Assembly: GCA_017408735.1 (NCBI GenBank)
Contig: JAFQUB010000036.1
Span: 1-41,709 of the forward strand
Reading direction: 5' to 3'
From: Lachnospiraceae bacterium
GTDB taxonomy: Bacteria > Bacillota > Clostridia > Lachnospirales > Lachnospiraceae
Length of the DNA stretch: 41,709 nucleotides
The notes under the pieces are model-generated. The model did no database searches. It had not been told where the DNA came from and saw only the letters and a program-made list of their open reading frames with translations. Positions within the stretch are counted from its first letter, which is position 1. Each line of letters begins with the position of its first letter. This document shows, one piece after another, positions 26,175 through 35,302 of the stretch. The position numbers were made by a program, and so were the translations under genes.

Positions 26175-27614
26175 TTATATTTCCTGACGCATATCTTCGC
26201 CAACCACATGAACCTTAATTAAATTCGTGGTACCTGATATTCCCAGTGGAATTCCGGTGGTAATTACCACTGTATCCCCTTTCTGCACATAACCTGCTTT
26301 TTCCACTGCCTCCACTGCATGCTCTAACAAAGAAAAGGTTTCATGCTCTTCCTTAATCAGCAATGGATAAACACCCCAGGAAAGGCTTAAATGCTGGTAC
26401 ACAGTTTCCGATGTGGTACAAGTAATAATTGGAACACCCGGCCGGAATGTGGCAATAGCTTTTGCTGTTCTTCCTGCTTTTGTAACAGCAATAATGGCTT
26501 TTGCCTCCAAATCGTGAGCAGAAAGGCAGGTTGCTCTTGCAATTACCTGGGTAACATCCAGTTTTTCATAATTATGTTTTTTCTGAAATTTTCCACGGTA
26601 ATCAATAGCCTGTTCTGTTCTTTCAATAATTTTTGTCATAGTCTGTACTGCTTCCACAGGGTATAATCCTGCTGCTGTTTCTCCTGATAGCATTACAGCG
26701 CTGCTGCCATCATAAATTGCATTGGCAACATCTGTAGTTTCCGCTCTGGTTGGTCTTGGATTTTTCATCATGGAATCCAACATCTGGGTAGCAGTAATTA
26801 CTTTTTTTCCTGCCTGAGAAACTTTTTTTATAATCATTTTCTGCAAAATAGGCACTTCTTCATTTGGTATTTCCACACCCATATCGCCTCTTGCAATCAT
26901 AATTCCATTGGTTTCTGCTATAATTTCATCAATATTTTCAATACCCTCTGAATTTTCAATTTTTGCAATAATCTCTATATGTGTTGCGTTACATTCCCGC
27001 AAAATTTCCTTTACTGCCAGAATATCCTTTGCGCTTCTGGTAAAAGATGTTGCTATAAAATCTACACCCAGCTTTGCACCGAAAACAATATCTTCTCTAT
27101 CCTTTTTACTGATGAAAGGCATGCTTAAATGGGCACCCGGAATGTTCACACCCTTATTATCAGAGATGGCACCATCATTTAATATCTTACATACAACATC
27201 TGTTTCATTCTTCGAAACCACTTCCATGGCAACCAGTCCATCATCTACCAGAACTGTCATTCCTTCTTCCACGTCTGACGGAAAGTTCTGATAAGTAACT
27301 GAAACTATTTCTTTCGTTCCCTCTACTTCTCTGGTAGTAAAAGTAAATGTTTCATCATGTGTTAAAACTACTTTTCCATCTTTAAATTTCTTTACACGAA
27401 TTTCCGGTCCTTTGGTATCTAACAAAACAGCTACAGGCTGCCCACACTGTGCTGCCACTTCTCTTAACTGTAAATAACGTTCTTTATGCTGTTCGTGTGT
27501 TCCATGGGAAAAATTAAATCTAGCCACATTCATACCAGAATCTATCAGCGCTTTAAGCTTCTCCTTGGAATCCGTAGATGGTCCTAAAGTACATACAATT
27601 TTTGTTTTTTTCAA
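26175..27614 (-). CDS. pyk: Pyruvate kinase
   Basis: This glycolytic enzyme (479 residues) converts phosphoenolpyruvate and ADP to pyruvate and ATP. Signatures are TKIVCTLGPSTDS at the N-terminus, NFSHGTHEQH, the active-site stretch IIAKIENSEGIENIDEI, MIARGDMGVEIP, and MLSGETAAGLYPVEAV. It lacks the extra C-terminal PEP-utiliser-like domain of about 100 residues that some Firmicutes carry. The start codon is TTG at 27614 (family start KKTKIVCTLG) with AAGGAGG nine bases upstream. It has its own strong promoter and terminator, so it is monocistronic. Confidence 0.97.
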   Translation of the reverse strand: MKKTKIVCTLGPSTDSKEKLKALIDSGMNVARFNFSHGTHEQHKERYLQLREVAAQCGQPVAVLLDTKGPEIRVKKFKDGKVVLTHDETFTFTTREVEGTKEIVSVTYQNFPSDVEEGMTVLVDDGLVAMEVVSKNETDVVCKILNDGAISDNKGVNIPGAHLSMPFISKKDREDIVFGAKLGVDFIATSFTRSAKDILAVKEILRECNATHIEIIAKIENSEGIENIDEIIAETNGIMIARGDMGVEIPNEEVPILQKMIIKKVSQAGKKVITATQMLDSMMKNPRPTRAETTDVANAIYDGSSAVMLSGETAAGLYPVEAVQTMTKIIERTEQAIDYRGKFQKKHNYEKLDVTQVIARATCLSAHDLEAKAIIAVTKAGRTAKAIATFRPGVPIITCTTSETVYQHLSLSWGVYPLLIKEEHETFSLLEHAVEAVEKAGYVQKGDTVVITTGIPLGISGTTNLIKVHVVGEDMRQEI

Positions 27615-27698
27615 GTTGATTAGCCTCCTTCATACTTAAGCAGTAGTTCAACATTTATTTTACTTAAATATCAATGTGATTCCGCTGTCTAATTTCAC

Positions 27699-27727
27699 AT
27701 TATATATCTTTTCCTTCTATTGTACAA
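27699..27727 (-). promoter_or_regulatory. Pyruvate kinase promoter
   Basis: On the minus strand TTGTAC (27722-27727), a 17-base spacer and TATAAT (27699-27704) lie 85 bases before the TTG start. Confidence 0.75.
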
Positions 27728-27774
27728 GATATTTCTGTCATTTGGCGCTATATTGACAAATTCAGAATTATTAT

Positions 27775-28935
27775 TTACAGACAAGCCTCAAAGATCGCAA
27801 CAACATCTTCCTTCGTCAAAGGAACATATGCGTCTTCCAGCCCACCATATTTCACCGCATCTTCTGCCATTTTTTCAAAATATTCTTCATCAATACCAAT
27901 TTCTGTCAACGTCATAGGGATACCACTCTCTTTAAAGAAATCATAGAGTGCCTGTATTCCTTTTTTTGCTAATTCGTATTCATCAGAATCTTCCAGTCCC
28001 CAGACATTTCTTGCAAATCTTGCGAACCTGCCTACGGTTTTATCACTTAAAATATGCTCCATCCATCTTGGAGTAAGAATAGCAAGTCCCACACCATGGG
28101 TGATATCATAGAAAGCGGAAAGTTCATGTTCCATACCATGACAACTCCAGGAAGAAAGATCTTTACCATATCCAGGCATTCCACAACAGCCAAGAGTAGA
28201 TGCATACATCAGATTTGCTCTGGCATTGTAGTTTTCCGGTTCTTTCAAAGCGATTGGCAGATTCTTGATTACTGATTTTAAAATATTTTCACACATACCT
28301 TCGCTCATATCTGAGTTTTCTCTTTGGGAGAAGTATACTTCCATGATATGGCTCATTATATCTGCAGAACCAGCCGCAGTCTGATTTGCAGGTACTGTAA
28401 ATGTATACGTTGGATCACAGATGGAAACTGCCGGAAATCCAAGTTTGGAACCAATTTTTTCCTTTGTTTCCATATTGGAAATAACTCCGAAAATATCAAA
28501 CTCTGAACCTGTAGCTGCAAGGGTCAAAACATCTACCAATGGCAATGCTTTCTTTATAGTTTCCGGATGTAACACCATCTGCCACAAATCACCTTCATAA
28601 TAAGCTCCGGCACAAATTGCTTTGGAACAATCAATGGTACTTCCACCACCAACTGCAAGAACTACATCAATTTCATTCTCTTTGCAAAGCTGTGCACCCT
28701 TTTCTACGGTAGTAATTCTTGGATTTGGATCAATTCCTCCGCATTCTACTACAGTAAATCCCCCATCATTCAAGCGCTTCATAACATCATCATAAAGACC
28801 TGTTTTCTTTATGGAGCCACCTCCATAAGTTAAAAGAACTTTCTTGCCAAAACGGTCAAGAACACTGGTTAAATTCTCAATTTGTCCTTTTCCAAACAAT
28901 ACCTGTGTTGGAATGTTGTGAATAAAATTCTGCAT
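27775..28935 (-). CDS. Iron-containing alcohol dehydrogenase (butanol dehydrogenase-like)
   Basis: The 386-residue group III alcohol dehydrogenase starts with MQNFIHNIPTQVLFGKGQIE, typical of the BdhA/YugJ/YqhD subgroup. It has the nucleotide-binding motif AVGGGSTIDCSKAI and the metal-ligand region CHGMEHELSAFYDITHGVGL followed by a histidine in PRWMEH. The enzyme probably reduces aldehydes such as butanal to alcohols with NAD(P)H during fermentation; substrate and cofactor are inferred. It has a GGGGAAAGG ribosome binding site and its own promoter inside the 3' end of the neighbouring serine hydrolase gene. Confidence 0.93.
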   Translation of the reverse strand: MQNFIHNIPTQVLFGKGQIENLTSVLDRFGKKVLLTYGGGSIKKTGLYDDVMKRLNDGGFTVVECGGIDPNPRITTVEKGAQLCKENEIDVVLAVGGGSTIDCSKAICAGAYYEGDLWQMVLHPETIKKALPLVDVLTLAATGSEFDIFGVISNMETKEKIGSKLGFPAVSICDPTYTFTVPANQTAAGSADIMSHIMEVYFSQRENSDMSEGMCENILKSVIKNLPIALKEPENYNARANLMYASTLGCCGMPGYGKDLSSWSCHGMEHELSAFYDITHGVGLAILTPRWMEHILSDKTVGRFARFARNVWGLEDSDEYELAKKGIQALYDFFKESGIPMTLTEIGIDEEYFEKMAEDAVKYGGLEDAYVPLTKEDVVAIFEACL

Positions 28936-29004
28936 TTTTACCTTTCCCCTTTCAAAATTTACTTATGCATGCAAACTTAGTTTTTATAAAGTACATATAC
29001 CCCC

Positions 29005-29033
29005 ATTATATATCTCTACACACATTTCGTAAA
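29005..29033 (-). promoter_or_regulatory. Promoter of the alcohol dehydrogenase gene
   Basis: On the minus strand TTTACG (29028-29033), a 17-base spacer and TATAAT (29005-29010). The -35 lies inside the last codons of the serine hydrolase gene. Confidence 0.6.
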
Positions 29034-29990
29034 TACCGGTTCCATATATTCTCTAATCAATTTTATCCTATCCCTTGCATTGTTTTCAAGAAGAGATGCA
29101 ATAGAAATCACTATCTTTTTCTTTTCATTCACATAAATTATATTTCCACCATCTCCCATAGCAGCATAAGCACCTTCTTTTTCATCTATAATCCACCAAA
29201 GATAACCATATGCAAGCTTTCCACCTTTACTTTGTTTCCTAGTGCTCCCATTTATCCACTCACTTGACACAATCTGTTTCCCATTCCACACTCCGCAATC
29301 CAAATACAGTTGTCCTATTTTCGCCATATCCCTAGCAGTCAGATTCAATCCCCAGCCTGCTGTATTTACTCCTGTAGGATCTGTAACCCAGCCTTTCACA
29401 TTTCTGGCTTTATAAAATGCCATCTGCTCTTCTTTATTCTGAAAAATTACATTAGACTCCACAGAAATCTCTAATGGTGCAAACAAATATTTTGTTGCAA
29501 AATCCAACACAGATTGCCCAGTGGCATTTACTAAAATTCCGGACAAAATATCCGGTCCTATCAGTGGTGCATATCGGAACTCTCCTATTTTTCCTTTTCC
29601 TCCTAAGAAATCAAGGGATGCTTTTACCCAACTATCGCTGGAAAAATACTCTGTATAAGGTTCCGTCTTATATTTATAGGGAGCTGTCATGGTCAACAGC
29701 TCCTTCAAGGTAATATTTTGAATTGCTTTCTCCCCTTCTTTTACCTTATAGTCAGGAAAAAAATTCAATACTTTCTGGTTAATGCTTTTGATGTGCCCCT
29801 GGTCTATGGCAATTCCAATTAATATAGAAATAATACTTTTTGTAACCGAAAAAACATGAAAAGTACTGTCCTCATTGCATTGATTGAGATAATTTTCGTA
29901 TACTATTTCTCCTTCTTTTCGTACCACAATCCCACCAATATTCTTATAGCTGTTATGGATTACCTTTTCCATTTTTGTCTTTAAATTCAT
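29016..29990 (-). CDS. Serine hydrolase, beta-lactamase/PBP4*-like family
   Basis: The 324-residue protein belongs to the class C beta-lactamase-like (Beta-lactamase, PF00144) superfamily. The catalytic SxxK motif is SVTK in FHVFSVTKSIISILIGIA (about residues 49-52), and a YxN-like region follows near YAPLIGPDILSGIL. There is no signal peptide or membrane segment, so it is probably cytosolic. That argues against a secreted beta-lactamase and for an esterase- or peptidase-like enzyme. It overlaps the UvrA-like gene by four bases (ATGA), so the two are translationally coupled. The substrate is unknown. Confidence 0.85.
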   Translation of the reverse strand: MNLKTKMEKVIHNSYKNIGGIVVRKEGEIVYENYLNQCNEDSTFHVFSVTKSIISILIGIAIDQGHIKSINQKVLNFFPDYKVKEGEKAIQNITLKELLTMTAPYKYKTEPYTEYFSSDSWVKASLDFLGGKGKIGEFRYAPLIGPDILSGILVNATGQSVLDFATKYLFAPLEISVESNVIFQNKEEQMAFYKARNVKGWVTDPTGVNTAGWGLNLTARDMAKIGQLYLDCGVWNGKQIVSSEWINGSTRKQSKGGKLAYGYLWWIIDEKEGAYAAMGDGGNIIYVNEKKKIVISIASLLENNARDRIKLIREYMEPVFTKCV

Positions 29991-32275
29991 ACCAGATACC
30001 TCCCTGTTTTGGAATTTGGATTGTTTTCCAACTGCGCCGGTGTTCCTTCTGCTATAATTTCACCGCCCTTATCTCCACCTTCTGGACCCAGCTCAATGAT
30101 ATAGTCACAATTTTTTAATACTTCTACATTGTGTTCAATCACAATAACGGAGTTTCCGCTGGCAATCAGCTGGTCTAATAACTTTAAGAGCAATGACGTA
30201 TCATACATGCTAAGTCCTGTAGTAGGTTCGTCCAGCACATAAAGCATATTTCCTTTATGCTGTTTTCCAAGTTCTTTCGCAAGTTTAACCCTTTGTGCTT
30301 CACCACCACTTAAAGAAGTCGTAGGCTGACCAAGAGTCAAATATCCCATACCCATCTGCTCTAAAATTCTTAAAGGTTTTACGATACTGCTTTCCTCTGC
30401 AAAGAAGCTGGCTGCTTCACTAATGCTCATTTCCAGTACATCTGTAATCCTTTTTCCCTTATATTTCACCAAAAGACTCTCTTCCTGAAAACGCTTGCCA
30501 TGACAAGTTGGGCACACTTTATCTACAGAAAAATCAGAAGTGAGAAAGATTTTTTCATATCCGCTGCCACCACAAGCTTCACAGGCACCTTTGGAATGAA
30601 AGGAAAAATATCCTGCTGCCATATTTCTGATTTTTGCTTCCGGCTGTTTCGCAAAAAGCTCTCTTATTTTGTCCCAAATTCCTATGTAAGAGGCTGGTGT
30701 AGAACTGGCACTTCTTCCAATAGGCTCCTGAGAGATTCTTGCAAAACCACTTATATTTTCTTCACCAAACAGCCCTGTTCCATAACCATGTTTTTTTGCA
30801 CTGGCAAGACGTTTCAATAAGATTTCCTCTATTAAAGAACTCTTTCCACTTCCTGATAATCCGGCTATTCCAATCATAGCATGAAGTGGGAACTTAACGG
30901 TTAAGTCTTTTAGATAATGTGTATTGGCGTGTTCCAAAATGATACACTCTTCTTTTTTTAATGTCCCTGATGCACCTTTACGCCTTGGCATGGCACATTT
31001 ACCAGAAAGATACTGGCTTAGTAATGTATCTGCTTTCACATATCCGGCATAGTCACCCTGATAAACCACCATTCCACCTTCCACACCTGCTTTTGGACCA
31101 ATCTCTATAATATGATCAGCCTGACAAATCATTTCCTTATCATGCTCTACCACAATCACTGTATTACCTATATCCCTTAACTTCTTTATGGCTTCCATCA
31201 TACTATGCTTTTCGGAAGAATGGAGACCTGCCATAGGCTCATCAAAGACATAAATCAAAGAGTCCAGTCCTGACTCTAAATGAAGATGCAGGAATACTCG
31301 TTGTACCTCACCACCACTTAAAGAAGACATTTCCCGATAAAGAGTCAGATGTCCCAGGCGAAATTGAATCAGATTCTTCAGCTTCTTTTTCACATTTTTC
31401 ACAGTATTCTTACTAAACTGAGATAGTTCTCCCTGTGGTATTCCATCCAGAAATTCCAACAGACTTGTTAATGTCATTTGTCCCAATTCACCAATTCTTT
31501 TTCCGTGAAGCAAAACTTCTCTTGCTTCATCCCCTACTCTTTCTCCATGGCAGTCTGTACAAATAGTCTTTACATAGACTTCTTCCACATCCTCACCTTT
31601 CTCAAAAGCATTTTTCAATATTCTCTCTACGCAATAACTTTGTTTTCCATGTTCAAAAGTTCCATAGACTACTTCTTCCTGAATGTCTTCCGGAAGTTGC
31701 CAAAATGGAGTGTCAAAATATGTGCCTAATTTTTTTCTTAAAATCCGCAAGAAACCCGATGTGACTTTAAGTTTCTCATAAACTTCTAATAAAGTAGTTG
31801 ATTTATCCGGGATTAATTGCTCCAGATTGATATCATAATAAGAACCACGTCCCTGACACTGAATGCACATACCATCTGCTGTTGTGTATAGGAAATGACT
31901 TGGTGATAGATGTTCTTCCTGCTCCTGTATTGCTTTTCCATCACTTGCAAAAATGAATGCCAGCTGATTCAGAATTCCTGTCTTTGTTCCAACCGTAGAA
32001 CGGGGATTGCTCTGGCGGATGGTGTTCTGACGCACCGCCACCGTTGGACCAATTCCTTCTATGGAATCAAAGCGGTCTTCCTTATCAAATCCCGCCAAAA
32101 TACCTATAGAACTTAAATACTGATTCTTTCCTTCTTCAAATATGATATCAAATGCAAGACTTGATTTTCCAGAGCCGCTGATACCTGTAATGACTACCAG
32201 CTGGCTCTTTGGAATTGATAAATTGATATTTTTCAGATTATGAATTCGTGCTCCTTGAATATTAATTCTTTCCAT
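29987..32275 (-). CDS. UvrA paralogue (short UvrA-like ABC ATPase)
   Basis: This double ABC ATPase (762 residues) is built like UvrA: Walker A motifs GISGSGKSSL and GLSGSGKSSL, ABC signatures LSGGEVQRV and LSGGEAQRV, and four CxxC zinc-finger half-sites (CIQC, CTDC, CEAC, CPTC). Canonical excision-repair UvrA is about 940 residues, so this is the shorter UvrA2/DrrC-like type seen in antibiotic producers and in drug-response loci. Such proteins may clear DNA-bound drugs or repair adducts (inference). A GAGGTGAT ribosome binding site precedes the ATG. It lies downstream of an AraC/GyrI regulator and is coupled to a serine hydrolase. Confidence 0.92.
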   Translation of the reverse strand: MERINIQGARIHNLKNINLSIPKSQLVVITGISGSGKSSLAFDIIFEEGKNQYLSSIGILAGFDKEDRFDSIEGIGPTVAVRQNTIRQSNPRSTVGTKTGILNQLAFIFASDGKAIQEQEEHLSPSHFLYTTADGMCIQCQGRGSYYDINLEQLIPDKSTTLLEVYEKLKVTSGFLRILRKKLGTYFDTPFWQLPEDIQEEVVYGTFEHGKQSYCVERILKNAFEKGEDVEEVYVKTICTDCHGERVGDEAREVLLHGKRIGELGQMTLTSLLEFLDGIPQGELSQFSKNTVKNVKKKLKNLIQFRLGHLTLYREMSSLSGGEVQRVFLHLHLESGLDSLIYVFDEPMAGLHSSEKHSMMEAIKKLRDIGNTVIVVEHDKEMICQADHIIEIGPKAGVEGGMVVYQGDYAGYVKADTLLSQYLSGKCAMPRRKGASGTLKKEECIILEHANTHYLKDLTVKFPLHAMIGIAGLSGSGKSSLIEEILLKRLASAKKHGYGTGLFGEENISGFARISQEPIGRSASSTPASYIGIWDKIRELFAKQPEAKIRNMAAGYFSFHSKGACEACGGSGYEKIFLTSDFSVDKVCPTCHGKRFQEESLLVKYKGKRITDVLEMSISEAASFFAEESSIVKPLRILEQMGMGYLTLGQPTTSLSGGEAQRVKLAKELGKQHKGNMLYVLDEPTTGLSMYDTSLLLKLLDQLIASGNSVIVIEHNVEVLKNCDYIIELGPEGGDKGGEIIAEGTPAQLENNPNSKTGRYLV

Positions 32276-32373
32276 ATGCTCATATCACCTCAAAATTGAT
32301 TTTCAGCATATATACTAGTATAGCATTTTCTAAATATCTATGTTATTGGTCGAATTATTTTCGAAATGTTACA

Positions 32374-33303
32374 CTAGAAAAGAATGGGCTCAATAGGAAC
32401 GTAAATATCTACTTCACAGATATGTTTTTCATTATCATTAGGATTGTTACGGTACACCTCAAAAGGATAGGAATTTCTCGGAACGTAACCGCTGTTGGTA
32501 AGCCATTCCTGATACATATAATTCCATGCATCACCATACTGTTCCGGCTGGAGCTGAAAATGTCCCACTGCATACATTCCACCTTCCAACTCCACTTTTC
32601 CAAGAACTCCATCTTCCTGAATTGATAAACCCTCCGGTACTGTTAAGCCTAAACTGGTTCGAAACTGTGTTTCCTGTCCAAATTCTGGATTATCGTGATA
32701 TATGGCAAGTATCCAGTTTTCCCCCTCCACAAGAAGCTGCTGTCTGGCTGCATGAACAAACAGTGTTTCTATCAAATTGGCATACTCTTTTGCCAGTGTT
32801 TCATAAGTGCCTGTATGTCTCACATAAACCATAGTTTTTTCTTTTAAAGTTTCTATGGTAATTTTTCCGGTTACAGGAAAAGGATTGCCTGCCCATTCTT
32901 TCTCTGCTGTGTTTTTATTGTACTCAGACAATAGAAAAATTTCTTTGCAATTCTTGCTATATTCCTGGCGGTATTCTCTTGGACTGACACCATAATAATT
33001 TTTAAATGCTCTAGAAAACACTGCGGAATCTGTAAATCCAAGTTCATAGGCAATGTCTGTCATATTTTTATCTGCTCTATGTGCCAGCAGAAATACAGCC
33101 CGTTCCATACGGATTCGATTCACGTAATGAGCCAAAGGTTCTTGCAGCATTTCTTGAAAAATGCGGCTAAAATGATATTTCGAAAAGCCGGCAACAATAG
33201 AAAGTTCCTCTATTGATATGGTTTGGTCCAAATGTCCTTCTATATAGTCCTGCACTTTATGAATTCTTCGTTTATACTCTTCATTACACCTCTTATTTGA
33301 CAT
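32374..33303 (-). CDS. AraC-family regulator with GyrI-like effector domain
   Basis: The product is about 309 residues. The N-terminal AraC DNA-binding domain has two helix-turn-helix motifs (ISIEELSIVAGFSKYHFSRI and MTDIAYELGFTDSAVFSRAF, then YYGVSPREYRQ). The C-terminal half, from about residue 145, is a GyrI-like small-molecule-binding domain. This Rob/BmrR-like layout is typical of regulators that sense amphipathic drugs. The ATG at 33303 (MSNKRCNEEY) follows AGGAG by 8 bases. Position suggests it controls the UvrA-like/serine hydrolase pair downstream. Confidence 0.9.
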   Translation of the reverse strand: MSNKRCNEEYKRRIHKVQDYIEGHLDQTISIEELSIVAGFSKYHFSRIFQEMLQEPLAHYVNRIRMERAVFLLAHRADKNMTDIAYELGFTDSAVFSRAFKNYYGVSPREYRQEYSKNCKEIFLLSEYNKNTAEKEWAGNPFPVTGKITIETLKEKTMVYVRHTGTYETLAKEYANLIETLFVHAARQQLLVEGENWILAIYHDNPEFGQETQFRTSLGLTVPEGLSIQEDGVLGKVELEGGMYAVGHFQLQPEQYGDAWNYMYQEWLTNSGYVPRNSYPFEVYRNNPNDNEKHICEVDIYVPIEPILF

Positions 33304-33328
33304 ATGGTTTTCTCCTGCTAAAAATGAA

Positions 33329-34699
33329 CTACTTACCACATTCATTTATAATGTGTTTAAATTTTCCGCTTTTCGGATGCTGTTGAGGAATTGTTTCGGA
33401 TAAATTTATGTTTAATTCTGTTATCCCTTGAATACTCATAAATTCACAAAAAGCATTCTTAGCTGCCTCAAAAGCTTCCTCTCTTGTTACTCCTTCCACC
33501 GGCTCTAACCGCATTTCAACTACATTTCCCAGAGTTACCACAAGCTGAAAACGTCGTAGCTGGTGAACTTCCTTAAGTACTGCATAAATTGCCAATGGAG
33601 CAACCTTTATTTCCTTTCCATTTTGAACAAAACTGGTTACATCATCCGTACGTCCTTCCAATTCAATCCAAGGAGAAAGATTTCCACAAGCACATTGTTC
33701 ATGATGCATAATAATCCGGTCTGACACTTCATATCGAATATATGGCTGTGTAAAATTGTATAAATTGGTTAAGAGCACTTTGTCAGAAAGCACTCCATCC
33801 GGAACAGGATTATTGTTTTTATCTACAGGCTCTACAATAATCCAGTCATCATTAATATGAAAATGCTTTTCACAACATTCACAAGCTACTGAACCACCTT
33901 CTGTACAGGAATAGGAGGTCTGTACATAACAATGAAAAGTTTCTGCCAGACGATTTCTTAAACTGTCGGATAAATACTCTCCACCAGTCATTATAATAAC
34001 CGGTGAAATATGTAATCTTCCAGAACGTGCCTCATCAATTAATAATTCTAAATTAGAAGGATATCCTCCTAACATATTTGGCTGGAATTCATTGAGCTGT
34101 TTTACAATTTCTTCTATTGGCAGTAACGCACTGGTAACAGCCATCTGTTTCTTTTTCCAAGGCATTGAAAGTAATCTGGAGCGGACAGAGCTATTGCTTA
34201 AATAAAAACCACCAGTGGCAAATACACCAATTGTTTTTCCACCTTTTTTCATGAAGGATTTCAAATCTTCTTTCCGTGCATAAGCCCGCAGTGTATTGAT
34301 GGCTGCCATAACATTATTTACTGTATTATCGCATAATGCCACTAATGGATTTCCAGTTGAACCGGAGGTGGTAAAAACCATGTATTTTCCATGAAATTTT
34401 CGACCTACATTATCCATATTTTCCATAAATCTATTTACATCAGCAAGCTTTACTTCCGGATCTGTTACCCATTCTTCCCAATGTTCCATTAATTCTTTTT
34501 TATTTACTGGTGGTAACTCCGTAAAGGAACAATCTTCCGGCAAATTTTCATAGCATTTTGCATAATAAGAACTATGCTTTCTTGCATACTGAACCATTTC
34601 TTTCATTCGTTCATTCTGTAACTTTTCCCTATCAGACATATTCATTTTTTTATATTTTATACTACTTCTCATTGCCTGAATCATACCTATTTTTTTCAT
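33329..34699 (-). CDS. PaaK/CapK-like adenylate-forming enzyme
   Basis: The product is about 456 residues and belongs to the phenylacetate-CoA ligase / coenzyme F390 synthetase-like group of AMP-forming enzymes. The ATP-binding loop TTSGSTGNPLV lies near residue 110. The Cys-rich CECCEKHFHIND and CACGNLSPWIELEGR segments match the metal-binding and hinge regions of this family, with YIRYEVSDR before them. The acid substrate is unknown. The ATG at 34699 overlaps the TetR stop codon as ATGA and has GGAGAAGG just before it, so it is coupled to that regulator. Confidence 0.85.
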   Translation of the reverse strand: MKKIGMIQAMRSSIKYKKMNMSDREKLQNERMKEMVQYARKHSSYYAKCYENLPEDCSFTELPPVNKKELMEHWEEWVTDPEVKLADVNRFMENMDNVGRKFHGKYMVFTTSGSTGNPLVALCDNTVNNVMAAINTLRAYARKEDLKSFMKKGGKTIGVFATGGFYLSNSSVRSRLLSMPWKKKQMAVTSALLPIEEIVKQLNEFQPNMLGGYPSNLELLIDEARSGRLHISPVIIMTGGEYLSDSLRNRLAETFHCYVQTSYSCTEGGSVACECCEKHFHINDDWIIVEPVDKNNNPVPDGVLSDKVLLTNLYNFTQPYIRYEVSDRIIMHHEQCACGNLSPWIELEGRTDDVTSFVQNGKEIKVAPLAIYAVLKEVHQLRRFQLVVTLGNVVEMRLEPVEGVTREEAFEAAKNAFCEFMSIQGITELNINLSETIPQQHPKSGKFKHIINECGK

Positions 34700-35241
34700 T
34701 TTCCTTCTCCTTTGCAAATACCATATAACATCATATCCAGGTATTGTTTCATTTCCTCTTTTACCATAGATATATTCTTAAAGAATTCATCTGGCTCTTT
34801 TTGATAGCGCAATAGATATTTATTCATAACTGCATTGGTGTAAAGTGTGAATGCTTCTGCAGTCTGCTGACTGGCATTTTCTTTTAGCGGTAATGTTCTC
34901 AAAGCTGTTGCCATACAACCAATGGATTCTTCACGTACTTTCAGACTATACATCCCTATCAGTTTTTGTTTTCCTTCTTCTACTTCTGAAGCGGATTCCC
35001 TTGACGCCATGTTCACAAAATGCATTTCATCTACATATTCCACACATAAGCGAATTTTTGCATCCATAAAAGAAAACAAAATATCATAAAAACTGTTTCC
35101 TGCAGGCTTTTGTGTTTGAGAAAGCAATTGTTCTAAAGCCTTTCCAAGACAATAGAAATAGAACTCTTTTTTTGAACCAAAGTAATGAAATAACAGGCCT
35201 TTTGAAATGTAAAAAAGCTCCGAACATGTATTTCTTCCCAT
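34696..35241 (-). CDS. TetR-like regulator with a truncated DNA-binding domain
   Basis: The frame starts MGRNTCSELFYISKGLLFHY, of which ISKGLLFHYFGSKKEFYFYC is the classic TetR recognition helix and helix 4. The normal first 25-30 residues (helix 1 and most of helix 2) are missing. The reading frame upstream of the ATG at 35241 runs only about 20 codons back to a stop beside the lipoprotein gene end, contains no recognisable helix 1, and has no ribosome binding site. The C-terminal ligand domain looks intact. It may be a decayed regulator or one that uses an unusual start; coupling to the downstream gene by ATGA suggests translation may still pass through. Confidence 0.65.
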   Translation of the reverse strand: MGRNTCSELFYISKGLLFHYFGSKKEFYFYCLGKALEQLLSQTQKPAGNSFYDILFSFMDAKIRLCVEYVDEMHFVNMASRESASEVEEGKQKLIGMYSLKVREESIGCMATALRTLPLKENASQQTAEAFTLYTNAVMNKYLLRYQKEPDEFFKNISMVKEEMKQYLDMMLYGICKGEGK

Positions 35242-35302
35242 ACCCGGAGATTTTAACTTTCTTATAAATCTTTTACTTCTATGTATATATAATTTCTGCT
35301 AT

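Noticed and set aside
29016-29990. Secreted class C beta-lactamase (antibiotic resistance gene)
   Set aside because: SxxK is present but there is no signal peptide and the gene is coupled to a cytosolic UvrA-like protein; the fold alone does not show beta-lactamase activity.
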